Positions 46,326 to 58,010 of a stretch of 64,000 bases of DNA are shown piece after piece (position 1 is the stretch's first letter; the number at the start of each line of letters is the position of its first letter). The stretch is from Rutidosis leptorrhynchoides (Eukaryota > Streptophyta > Magnoliopsida > Asterales > Asteraceae), in contig NC_092341.1 in the NCBI RefSeq assembly GCF_046630445.1, positions 261,443,001 through 261,507,000 of the forward strand. The letters run 5' to 3'. The translations under genes were made by a program, and so were the position numbers. Below the pieces are notes generated by a model that ran no database searches, had not been told where the DNA came from, and saw only the letters and a list, made by a program, of their open reading frames with translations.

Positions 46326-48071
46326 ATGGGGGATAGTGGGGATGCTACCTCATTCGTAACCTTAATCAATAAACTTGATTTTGGTGACCCTTTATATCTT
46401 CATCCAAGTGATATAACTTCTGGTACACCTATAATTTCTATTAAACTCAAAGGTACAGAAAATTATAATATTTGGAGTAGATCAATGCTTCTAGCATTGG
46501 GTACTAAAAACAAAATTGGTTTTATTAATGGAACTTGTGTCAAAAGTACAACTGATGAAGTGTTAGCTGCTCAATGGGAAAGGTGTAACACAGTTGTATT
46601 ATCTTGGATCTTGGGAACATTGACTGAAGAAATTTATTCAGGTCAAATCTTTAATAGTCTTGCTTTGAATGTTTGGAATGATTTAAAAGAAACTTATGAT
46701 AAAAAGGATGGATCTGTTATTTTCAATCTACATCATAAAATAAACTCTTTAAAGCAAAATGATAGTCCTCTATCAGAATACTATCATAATCTTAATAGTT
46801 TGTGGAAACAATATGATTCAATGGTGTCCTCACCTCCTTGTACTTGTGGTGCAGATGCCTGCACTTGTGCAGCATCTGTATCTGTGGAAAATAATAATAA
46901 AATGATGAAACTTATGCAGTTTTTAATGGGATTAAATGATGTTTATATGCCAATAAGAAGTAATATTTTATTGAGAGATCCATTACCAGATGTTAAAGTT
47001 GCTTATGCCATAATCTCAAGAGAAGAATCTCACAGAATTAATTCTTTAAAGGATACAAGTTCTAAAAGTCAGAATTCTACTTTTGCAGTCCAAGGTCCAA
47101 ACAAATCATATAATAGTAATAACAACAATAATATGTCCAACTTTAATAATAACAGATGTCCTAATCCTAATCTAAAATGCAAAAAATGCAATAAAATTGG
47201 TCATACTATTGAAAGATGTTTTGAGATTGTTGGGTATCCACCAAACTTTAAAAGAAATACAAATAATAACAACAGGAACTACAACAATTTCAATAACTTT
47301 AAGAACACATCAAATAATAATGCCACTTCTAATGAAGCAAGCACTAGCTCTTCCACTCCTCTTTCTTTTTCAAATGAGCAGATGCTTAAATTTCTTAGTC
47401 TTATCAATGATGTACCTGCTGCTGCTCCTGCAAATGCAATGTCAAATATGGAAGATACTTTCTTCAATGCAAGCATAAAATTTAATACTAATTTTAATAA
47501 ATTATTTAACTCAAATCTGTCTCAACCAAAGTTGATTCATAAAGGATGGATCATTGATTCTGGAGCCAATCAACATATGACTCTTTCTAGCAATGATTTG
47601 AGTAATATTGTTGATGTCTCTGGTTTGAAGTTAACTGTAGGACATCCAAATAGGACTCAAGCCCTGATTAAAGGGATTGGTGATCTTGTATTAAACAAGT
47701 TCATTACCCTTAAAGATGTTCTTATAGTTCCTGAATATTGTGTTAGTCTTATGTCTGTATCAAAACTTTCAAAGGATAATGGACTCATTGTCAGTTTTAA
47801 TGAATTAACTTGCTATGTTCAGGATTTGAGGGACAGGAAAATAAAAGGGACTGGTAATCAAGAAGGTGGATTATATATATTCAATAATCTGAATAGTGAA
47901 AGTAAGACAATGGTTAATAATTCTTTTAATACATATTCAGCTTCAATTAATTTGTGGCACAATAGGCTTGGTCATCCATCTGATCAAGTCTTGTCTGTTC
48001 TTAAAACCAAACTTAATCTTAAAGATAAAATTAATACTGAACCTTGTGAGGTATGTCACAAATCTAAATAA
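46326..48071 (+). pseudogene. gag: Copia B gag, protease and GAG-pre-integrase
   Basis: I choose ATG 46326 (MGDSGDATSFV) over the in-frame ATG 24 bases upstream, because copia gag N-termini of this type begin close to the SFVTLINKLDFGDPLYLHPSD segment. Retrotran_gag_3-like N-terminus, then UBN2-type capsid (WNDLKETYDKKDGSVIFNLHHKINSL). Zinc knuckle CKKCNKIGHTIERC (CX2CX4HX4C) near residue 290, N-rich linker, protease WIIDSGANQHMT, GAG-pre-integrase finger (LWHNRLGHP...CEVCHKSK). The frame ends in TAA at 48069 just after that finger, and the integrase resumes one base over. Confidence 0.9.
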
Positions 48072-50352
48072 AGCAGAAACCCTTTTTCCTATAAGTGATC
48101 ATAAAACCTCAAGTTTAGGTGAACTTGTTCATCTAGACTTGTGGGGTCCTTTTAGAGTTCAAACAAGAGAAGGTTTTAAGTATTTTTTAACTGTAGTAGA
48201 TGAGTATTCTAGAGCTGTTTGAGTATTTTTAATCAAATCAAAAGAAGATGTTTATGATAACATTGTAAACTTTGTTCAACTTATTGAAACACAATTTCAA
48301 CAAAAGATTAAAGTATTCAGGAGTGATAATGTACTGAATTTGTCAATCAAAAGTTTTTAACTTTTACTAACAGCAAAGGAATAGTACATCAAACTACATG
48401 TGCTTACACACCTCAACAGAATGGCATTGTTGAGAGGAAACATAGGCACTTGCTAAATGTAGCAAGGGCTCTTATGTTTCAGGGGGATTGCCTCTTAACA
48501 TGTGGTCTGAATGTATTCTAACTTCTTGTTATTTAATTAATAGAACTCCTACTGTTGTGCTAAATGGAAAGTCTCCTTATGAAATGGTGTTTAAGTCTGA
48601 TCCTAATCTCTCCCATTTAAAGTGGTTTAGATGTTTATGTTTTTCTGTTGATTTAAATCCAAAAGATAAATTTAGTAGTAGATCTATTAAATGTGTTTTG
48701 ATTGGTTTTTCTAATGTTAAAAAAGGTTATAAGTTGTTGAGTCTTGAAGATAAAAGTATTTTTTATTCAAGAGATGTTAAATTCTATGAAACAGTGTTTC
48801 CTTTAAAACATAAGTCTGCTGCAAATGATTTCAAAATTGATTTTTCTAATAATTTTTTGAATCAAAATTTCTTTGATGATATTTTTAAATTTGACACCAA
48901 TTACACTTCAAGTCCCAATGATGAAGGGAGAGTTACTGATACTTGTAAGGGTAGTAGTGATAGTGCTCATTTAAATGAGCATAGTCCTACAGCAACACAC
49001 AATGAAGATTCATCTTCATCTCCTGAGGGCAACATTGATGCTTCTAATACTGAATCAAATGAAAACACTAATGAATTAAGAAGATCTTCTAGAAGCACTG
49101 TTTTTCCAAAAAAGTTTGATGACTTTGTTGTTGAGGGTAAAGTAAAATATGGTATTGAAAAAGTTGTGAATTATGCAAACCTAAGTCCTGAAAATTTTTG
49201 CTTTGTTTCTAATCTCAATAAAACATTTGAACCTAAATCTTATGAACAAGCATGCAATAATCCATATTGGGTTGAAGCCATGAACCTTGAAATAGAAGCT
49301 CTTAACAGAAATAATACATAGATAATAATAGAATTACCTCCTGACAGAAAACCTGTTGGGTGCAAATGGGTTTACAGAATTAAATATAAGTCAGATGGTG
49401 AAATAGAAAGGTACAAAGCTAGACTTGTGGCTAAAGGTTTTAGTCAAAAAGAAGGCATTGATTATGAACAAAATTTTAGTCCAGTTGTTAAACATGTAAC
49501 TGTTAGATGTTTCATAACAGTTGCTATTCAGAATGACTGGCCATTGTATCAACTTGATATAAATAATGCTTTTCTATATGGTGATCTTAATGAAGAGATT
49601 TATATGACTTTACCAAAAGGTTATTATACTGATTCTGAAAATGATAATAAAGTCTGTAAATTAACAAAGTCATTATATGGATTAAAATAAGCTCTAAGGC
49701 AATGGAATGCCAAACTTAATGCTGATTTGTTTGAACATGGTTTTGTGCAAAGTAAATCAGATTATTCTTTGTATACTAAAAGTGTTGATGGTCTTTTTAT
49801 TAGTTTACTTGTTTATGTTGATGATATAGTTGTTACAGGCAATAATCTTGCAGAGATTGAAAAATTTAAATCTTTTTTGAAAACAAAGTTTATGATAAAA
49901 GATTTGGGTTTGCTTAAGTTTTTTCTTGGAATTGAAGTTTTGAATTGTAATAATGGAGTTTGTTTGTCACAAAGAAAATAATGTCTGGAACTTTTAAATG
50001 ATTATGGTTTATTAGGATGCAGACCTTTTGGAACACCAATTGAACCAAATATTTGTGTTAATTGTGAATCAAGTGAAAAAGCTAATTTTTTGAAAAACAT
50101 AACAGAGTATCAGAAACTTGTTGATCTTACTTAAACAAGACCTGGTATTTCATTTGCTGTTCATATTTTGAGTCAATATATGCATGCACCTTTGCAGTCT
50201 CACATGAATCTTGCTTTTAGAACTTTAAGGTATTTAAAAGGTAGTCCTGGAAAGGGTATTCAGCTTGTCAAAGGTAATGAAACATCTTTATATGCTTATA
50301 GTGACTCAGATTGGGGAAAATGCAAGTTAAATAGAAAATCTGTGACTGGTTA
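48072..50352 (+). pseudogene. pol: Copia B integrase, RT and partial RNase H, heavily degraded
   Basis: Readable across shifts: integrase with HLDLWGPF and the second catalytic D kept in VFRSDN, and [11 protein letters not shown] with E; frameshifts near 48080, 48330 and 48484; stops near 48220, 49319 (TAG, probably a former TGG), 49688, 49979 and 50132. RT has WVYRIKYKSDGEIERYKARLVAKG, QLDINNAFLYGDL and the catalytic YVDD (near 49813). RNase H stops at YSDSDWGKCKLNRKSVTGY, exactly where the chromovirus B LTR begins. Confidence 0.92.
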
Positions 50353-52657
50353 TGTAGTGACCCGACAAAATCGTCATTGACGGCGCCGTCTACTTAGGTC
50401 CCAATATGTGGTCATAAGTCTTTAAAACAACGTTTGACCAAAATATGTCGCATTCATTTCAAAAGTAAGGATGTTTCAAAATTTACAAAGTAGTTCATCG
50501 ACTAGTTAAATTACAACGTTTAAAGTACAATTGAAACATATGCGACACAAATTAGGAATAAGTCAAAAGACGCTCCACGTATGCATGTATACTCGACATC
50601 CAAGCAAGTATCAAAAAGTATAGTGCGGAAGCATGTATCACCTAGTATTCAAGGACCTGAGAAAAATATAGAAAAATCTGTTAACGAAAACGTTGGTGAA
50701 ATCATAGGTGTATTTGCAAAGTATGTTTTTAAACCACAAGATTTAGTATAATAATATTATCAAAGCGTATACATCCCAAAGATGTTGTTTGTATCACGAG
50801 CAGCCAATTACCAAAGCTTAGCTGAATCTTACCTCTGCATAATAGTGTTAAAACATACACTATTCCGATAAAATTATATTTCATTCGCTAACGGTAGCGA
50901 ACCGTCCGAATGAGGGTTCGTTAAACCCGTATGGCTACACAACATAAGTTCTCGCTTGCACCCTACAAGTGTAACTAATGATAATTTTACTTGAGGATTT
51001 TTGTTCAAACTCGTATGTATCTTTGCTTTCGTATTTGTGTTTAAAGTATAAAAGTATAAATCGTTTATGTTTTCTCATCCCAAGTATAAGTTTAAAGGAG
51101 TAAAAGTGAGACTATGATCTCACCTTGAGTGCACGAGTAAATAAAGTACTTCACAAAGTAACGTGTGCAAGAACGAGTGCTAATCTTGACCTAAGTAAGT
51201 AGGTTGTATCAATAACGGTAAACACGGTTGGTCAAAGATGTTCACTTAGTCCTATGGCTCATTACGACTCGATTATATAGCATGTGAGTCAAATTGTCAA
51301 GTTTCATGTAAGGTATAAGTATAAAAGCATGTTAGAAACGATCGCATAAGTATTTGGTTAAGTTTGATTAAAAGTCAAACTTAGTCAAACTTGGTCAAAG
51401 TCAACGGGGTCGGGTATCCAATAATTTTTCTATGAAAGATAGGCATATATAAGTATGTTGGCCAAGTTTCAAGTTAATCGGACATGTATAGCATAGCGGG
51501 AATTAAACGAAAAAAAAATTGGACAGCAGCCTTCAGATGCGCCGCATCTGCAAGTGATGCGCCGCATTAGTCTGCAGATGTGCCGCATCCAGAGGTGATG
51601 CGCCGCATCCATGTCTGATTCAGTGAAACTGCTTAAAAGTTTTACAAGTCTCGGACCAAACTTCAATTTATCATAACTAATGAACCGTAAACACCTAAAA
51701 CGCATACCATACATCGTTGGAAAGGTAATTTAACGAGGAATACAACTAAACACTTTTCATCACACAAAAATGTCATTTACAATAACCGAATTCTCGTCAA
51801 GTGATCATTAAAGGTTCATTATCAAGGTTTCAAGTTCACAAAATGCATACGATGATTCGGGAACATAATACACAAATATAATACGCCGTTTCATAGGTAA
51901 TTACGCATACAATACTACTAAACACATACAAACAACATTGCAAGGTTTTTAATGCATCAAAGATCACATTTAAGGCCACCAAACTCTAACTAACAATCAT
52001 AAAATCCTTAATCATGTTAATGAGGCTTTTCCAAGTCAACTTACATACCAAATTGAAGCTAGTGATGCTAGTAACACATTTAATACATGCACTTTTAACA
52101 TCTAACAATATATGATCAACCAAAACTCAAGATCAAACACACCCATTTCAAGTTTAAGCTAGTTACATCCAAATGACAAGAACAAGCATATAAATCATAT
52201 ATTCAAGTTAGACTTAAGCCATAGACACTAATTAACACTTTTATAAGTTAAAAACATCAAGAACAAAGAATCTAGTGATTTTAGAAAGTTACCCAAACTA
52301 GATGAAATCGGTATAGAATTGAAAAGGAAGATGCAAGGATTCTAAATATGTAATTTGTTTTGCAAAACTCTTGCTAGATCGGAAATAGATGATGAATCTT
52401 TGAATTGGGTGTTTGAGAGTAAAAGATGAAAGTATCAAGAGTTAGGAGGTGAATGAGTGGAAGAGATGAGGTTTGACCACTTTGACCTAGTCACAACTTT
52501 GGTCCATTGGGAAGTTTAGTCCTTCAAGTTTGAAGCGAGTGCGTGAATTAACTAAACGAACTATTTTAAAACGCGTATTAACGGAAGATGTTATAATTAT
52601 ATAACGGACTTTAAAGTAATATAACGGAAGGTAAATGGAAAAAGGCGGGATGTTACA
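50353..52657 (-). repeat. Chromovirus B left LTR (3' LTR)
   Basis: 2305 bp from TGTAGTGACCCG to GGGATGTTACA (minus-strand start TGTAACATCCCG). It has a short W-box run near 51370-51400 and four phased GC palindromes at 51536-51609. No ORF of note; the antisense frame at 51469-51714 crosses the palindromes and is not supported. Confidence 0.9.
51536..51609. repeat. Four phased GATGCGCCGCATC palindromes in chromovirus B LTR
   Basis: GATGCGCCGCATC (51536), GATGCGCCGCAT (51556), GATGTGCCGCATC (51577) and GATGCGCCGCATC (51597): starts 20, 21 and 20 bp apart. They are GC-rich islands in an AT-rich LTR. Confidence 0.93.
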
Positions 52658-52694
52658 TTACCTACCCCTTAAAAGAAATTTCGTCCCGAAATTT
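52658..52694 (-). other. Polypurine tract and hairpin of chromovirus B
   Basis: The minus strand reads TTTTAAGGGGTAGGTAA next to LTR start TGTAACATCCC. The hairpin AAATTTCG-GGA-CGAAATTT (52676-52694) overlaps the pol stop codon TAA (52693-52695). Confidence 0.8.
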
Positions 52695-53881
52695 AAGTAG
52701 GCGTAGTAGTCGTTGTTTCTTCCTCGGGATCTTGCATTTCCAAATTCGCGAATAAATGAGGGTACTTCTTTTGCATTTGATCTTGCCTTTCCCAAGTAAA
52801 CTCGGGTCCTCTTTTGGTGTAACAGACTCGTCCCACATCGGTGGGAGAGGAAAACAAAGCACTCCTTATAAGGGTGTGGATACCTCTTCTGGTATGACGC
52901 GTTTTGAGGGTGTTTACCCGAGAAGCAAATCCGTGAGGTAGAAGTGCGATCCGGGGTTGTACTCGTGTGCGGGTAGCCCGTCGGTGATCGGCTTGTGTCC
53001 AAAGCGGACAATATCATACTACGGGCTGATGGTGATGTTACTTATGGTATCAGAGCTGGGGCCCGCATCGATGTGCACTGCGGGGACGCAGTGTCCCGAA
53101 GGGGGGGAGAGTTGTAACAGAGTCATCCCACATCGGTGGGAGAGGAAAACAAAGCACTCCTTATAAGGGTGTGGATACCTCTTCTGGTATGACGCGTTTT
53201 GAGGGTGTTTACCCGAGAAGCAAATCCGTGAGGTAGAAGTGCGATCCAGGGTTGTACTCGTGTGCGGGTAGCCCGTCGGTGATCGGCTTGTGTCCAAAGC
53301 GGACAATATCATACTACGGGCTGATGGTGATGTTACTTTTGGCGTTCCAACAGACTTTAACAATTAGAATTCGGCTTTGTTTTAGCGTTTTGACGGAGTG
53401 GTCCACAATTTCAACCGGTTCCTCTACAAAATGAAGTTTGTCATCAATAGTAAGTTCCTCGAGAGGGATGACGAGTTCGGGTTCGGCAAAACACTTTTTC
53501 AAATTCGATACATGGAAAGTAGGATGAACGGAGCTTAATTGAGGCGGAAGATCTAAACGATAAGCAACGGTTCCAACACGCTCCAAAATTTCGAAAGGAC
53601 CAATTTACCGCGGATTTAGCTTCCCGCATTTCCCGAAATGGATTACACCTTTCTAAGGTGCGACTTTTAACATTACGTAATCACCGACTTGGAATTCGAG
53701 GTCGTTGCGTCTTTTGTCGGTATAGCTCTTTTGACGACTACGGGCCGTCCTAAGCCTATCTCGGATTTGAACGATCTTCTCGGTTGTTTCATGAATGAGT
53801 TCGAGTCCGGTGATTTGTGTGCCGCCTACTTCGGCCCAACAAATAGGAGAACGACATTTTCGGCCATACAAAGCTTCGAAA
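52693..53881 (-). pseudogene. pol: Chromovirus B integrase C-terminus and chromodomain-like tail, interrupted by a TRIM
   Basis: Reads from [17 protein letters not shown] (53871) through [15 protein letters not shown], a stop in the AP stop KG stretch near 53655 (probably a former TGG), another near 53605, then GPFEILERVGTVAYRLDLPP and [16 protein letters not shown]...VCWNAK. There the TRIM is inserted. Beyond it the frame continues [22 protein letters not shown] to a natural-looking TAA at 52693-52695. It resembles the same region of chromovirus A. Confidence 0.92.
52818..53337 (+). mobile_element. TRIM element, 520 bp, complete
   Basis: Two 225-bp LTRs (52818-53042 and 53113-53337) with three differences, a PBS TGGTATCAGAGC (53045-53056), a 70-bp interior with no coding capacity and a PPT-like GAAGGGGGGGAGAGT (53098-53112). 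Perfect TSD TTTGG (52813-52817 and 53338-53342). LTR words CCCACATCGGTGGGAGAGG, CTCCTTATAAGGGTGTGG and AAAGCGGACAATATC match the Katydid-like TRIMs common in plant genomes. The LTRs start TGTAAC but end GTTACT rather than CA. Protein-like frames on its minus strand appear twice only because the LTR is repeated. Confidence 0.94.
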
Positions 53882-55797
53882 TGTGACGACCCGCAAATTT
53901 CCGACCAAATTTAAACTGAATCTTTATATGTTCTGACACGATAAGCAAAGTCTATTAAATCGAGTCTCAAAATGTTTGAACTATTTTTTAAGAATGCATT
54001 TGACCTTGACTATTCCCGATGATTCACGAACAATTTTTGTAAATAAATACATATATTTATATATAGATAAAAGGATAAATAATAATTAGAAATAATGAAA
54101 TATAATTTAAATTAAGTATGTAAAACAAAATATAAAATAATTATGTAATAATTTAAAATGAAGCTATATATGAATAAATATAATTTCTATGTATAGTTAT
54201 TATTAAATAAATATTGTAATATATATATAAAATGTATAAATAATAAATATTCAATAAAAATATTATATATATTAAATATCACATAATTAATAAATTGAAA
54301 TATTAATGTATTAAATGTAATTACAAGTTTAATTCTAATTGATATGTTATTATTACATTCATTATTATTATTAAAATATATAAAATTTAATACTCATAAT
54401 TTAATATATATAATATATAGTTATATTATATAACCTATAACATGTAATACTAATATATTAACAATAGTTGTTATACTAATATTGTCATTACTTTTATAGA
54501 TAATATATCAATACTAGTGCTATTAATTTTAATTTAAATATATAATGTATAAATACAAATTTGATGTATAAAGCATTATAATATTATATTATCATTAAAA
54601 ATATTAGTATGTTTATAATTAAAGTTATTATTATTAACAACATTATTGTTATAAGTATTATAGCTATTATTATCAATATCATTAATAATAATATTATTAT
54701 TACTATTAAGTATATTATTATGAATTTTTGTATTATTAATAACATTATAGTTATAATTATTAATTAATTATTATATATAAATATAGATACATACATACGG
54801 TATATATAAATACTGATATAGATGTATATACAGATATATACGTACATATAGATAGATATACTTATATAAAAAATCAGTATTATCATTATATTGATAATTG
54901 ATAACGTAATTATATGTATATATACATAAAGGAATCAATTTCAGTTTCACATATCAATCATTTACTGTATCTGATTTTGTTTGCATCTCCTAAGTTGTTA
55001 CCTTTCCCAATCGATCGTACAAATTAATGGAATTCATAACCACTTTTAATTTTTTTTATTTCCTTCATCCTTCCTAATTGATCCTGTCGAATGGATTGCT
55101 GTATAATAATTGATCAAATTGTGTTAAAACTCATTCACTACAACTTATTTTCATTATTTACATCAAATATCAATTATGACTGCTGTAAAGAAAATCGAGT
55201 TACTCAAAAAGCTGAAGAACACCCAGACATGTACTCTGTTCGTGTTTCACTTAATCAACACATCAAATTCCAATTAAATTTTCAAAATGTAAAAATGTAG
55301 TGTTGTTAGGATTCTTTTACTCCAACTATCTGTAAAACCTCAGCTTTTAATTCCTCCTTTTGATTACAAATTTCGTGAGTCAAAGTTGAATTTAAAAAAG
55401 TCAACCAAATCGTTCTTCATAAAATTCGAGTGCTAGTTAATGTTTCAGGGTCAATTGGTGATTCTAATACATTCTAATAAGGATTTATAAAATCTTTCAT
55501 GAAGAGGTTAGGGTCTCAAAACGTTCCAGAATTAAAATCATCATTTTTTTGGGTTCTTCATACTTTTCGAGGATACATCAGGTTTTCTTATTTATTTTCC
55601 CTTTTTCTTTTACGTATTTAATTGAACAGAAGTATCAATTACAAATAGTTTGCAATTTGGTTTCAAATTTAAAACTCAATTCGTTATTTTGAGTGTTAAT
55701 CGTGTTTCCCTGGTCGATTGTGTAATCTGATGAAGATGATGATAATATAATTCGGGTTATAAACTTTTAGTCTGGATTTTAAAACAGAAATGTAAGG

Positions 55798-55865
55798 ACG
55801 CATGGATGGTTAAGGCATGTGTCGGGTATTCGAGAGGTCTTAGGTTCGATCCCTGCTGGTGGCAT
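55798..55865 (+). other. tRNA-like Pol III box pair in S3
   Basis: An A-box-like TGGTTAAGGCA (55807-55817) and a perfect B box GGTTCGATCC (55843-55852) are about 35 bp apart, as in tRNA genes. Flanks can form a D-arm-like ACGCAT...ATGTGT pair and an imperfect T arm. A complete cloverleaf with CCA-type end is not seen, so a SINE head or tRNA-derived relic is more likely than a working tRNA. S1 and S2 lack it. Confidence 0.5.
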
Positions 55866-55908
55866 TCTTTTCTTTTTAAAGTCTACTTACATGAGGTAGT
55901 TTTTCTTT

Positions 55909-55910
55909 AA

Positions 55911-55970
<60 letters not shown>
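55909..55970. repeat. (ATT)n microsatellite in S3
   Basis: About 20 uninterrupted ATT units, followed by a further 300 bp of degenerate ATT-rich sequence. Confidence 0.95.
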
Positions 55971-55971
<1 letters not shown>

Positions 55972-56626
55972 GATATTGTTATTATTATTAGTAATGTACT
56001 TATTATTATTATTATTGCTACTAAATCAAGATTATAGATCATTTATCATTATTGTTATTATAAAGGTTATAATTATTATTATTAGGATTATATCTAAAAG
56101 TATTATAATTATCATTAGTATTATTAGTATTATTATTATTAATGATTGTATTAAAACAAGTATTATAGTTATTATCATTATTATTACTATAAGTATCATT
56201 AATGTTATTATCATTATTAATTTGTCATTTTAGTACTACTATTATTATCATGATTGTGATTATGTTAGGATTATTATTATTGTTATTATAAAACAATACA
56301 GGTTATTATTATTCTCACTAATATTAGTATAAATATCATTTTTGTAATTATTAGTTTTACTATTATTATTATTAACATAAGTATCAATTTTAACAATATC
56401 GTTACTATTATTAGTATTATCAATATTAAGAAAGTTATTATTATTAGTAAATCGTAATTATCAAAACTATCATTTTTGTTACAAATAAATATTTTGTACC
56501 TAAATTATACTTAATACATATAATATAATTATATTAATAGTTTATATACCACATATCAAACAAAATAACATTATTTATATAAATACTTATATATAACAAA
56601 TTAAGGATATTTTTATATAATACTAA

Positions 56627-56972
<346 letters not shown>

Positions 56973-57901
56973 GATTATACATTTTAATATATATACAAAT
57001 GATATAGGTTCGTGAATCCGAGGCCAACCCTACATTGTTCAGTTGTTCAATGTCGTCATATGTATTTTTACTACAAAATACAGTATTGTGAGTTTCATTA
57101 CTCCCTTTTTAAATGCTTTTGCAATATATATAATTTTGGGACTGAGAATACATGCGTTTTTATAAATGTTTTACGAAATAGACACAAGTAATCAAAACTA
57201 CATTATATGGTTGAATGATCGAAGCCGAATATGCCCCTTTTGCTTGGTAGCCTAAGAATTAGTAAACCGATCTACTAATTGACGCGAATCCTAAAGATAG
57301 ATCTATTGGGCCTAAAAACCCCATCCGTTGTAGCGGATGCTTTAGTACTTCGATATTGTTTTATCATGTCCGATGGATGTCCCGGAATGATAGGGGATAT
57401 TCTTATATGCATCTTGTTAATGTTGGTTACCAGGTGTTCAATCCATATGAATGATTTTTGTCTCTATGCATGGGACGTATATTTATGAGAAATGAAAATC
57501 TTGTGGTCTATTAAAATGATAAAAATGAATGATTATGATAAACTAATGAACTCACCAACCTTTTGGTTGACACTTTAAAGCATGTTTATTCTCAGGTATG
57601 AAAGAAATCTTCCGCTATGCATTTGCTCATTTTAGAGATATTACTTGGAGTCAATCATGACATATTTCAAAAGACGTTGCATTCGGGTCGTTGAGTTCAA
57701 CAAGATTATTATTAAGTTATTGATAGTTTGGATATATTAGGAAATGGTATGCATGCCGTCAACTTTCGATGTAATGAAAGTTTGTCTTTTAAAAACGAAT
57801 GCAATGTTTGTAAAATGTATCATATAGAGGTCAAGTACCTCGCGATGTAACCAAATGTAAAGTATTCGTTCGAATGGATTAGGACGGGTCATGAAATGAA
57901 A

Positions 57902-58010
57902 GGTGCGGCGTTGATACTCGCGTGGTAACTATTGTTGTAAGAGAATTCGGTGAGAGGCAAGTGCTTGTCCCAAGCTTTTCTGAAATCGATAACACAAGCT
58001 CGTAGCATGT
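57902..58010 (-). pseudogene. pol: Chromovirus B pol fragment (integrase core) between S3 and Athila B
   Basis: The minus strand gives [13 protein letters not shown] and ASINAAPF, which continues into FEALYGRK on the far side of S3. This shows that S3 cut a continuous integrase frame. The fragment ends at the Athila B LTR. Confidence 0.85.

Larger units (their letters stand above)
45178..50352 (+). mobile_element. Copia B: Ty1/copia element, 3' part cut off by chromovirus B
   Basis: Plus-strand element: 5' LTR (45178-45772), PBS, leader, gag, protease, integrase, RT and the first half of RNase H, where chromovirus B is inserted at 50353. The rest of RNase H and the 3' LTR must lie beyond the window. 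It has many stops and frameshifts. It is inserted in fragment X (left flank AGGCT, 45173-45177). The gag begins with a Retrotran_gag_3-type N-terminus (DPLYLHPSD). Confidence 0.9.

Noticed and set aside
51536..51609. Regular spaced repeats that could suggest a CRISPR array.
   Set aside because: Units are 12-13 bp with 7-9 bp spacers inside a plant LTR; CRISPR repeats are longer and prokaryotic.
51469..51714. Minus-strand frame crossing the chromovirus B palindromes (Cys- and Arg-rich).
   Set aside because: Its composition comes from the GCGCCGCAT repeats; no start context or domain.
52658..53363. Two near-identical minus-strand frames of about 115 codons.
   Set aside because: They are the antisense of the two TRIM LTRs, duplicated because the LTR is duplicated.
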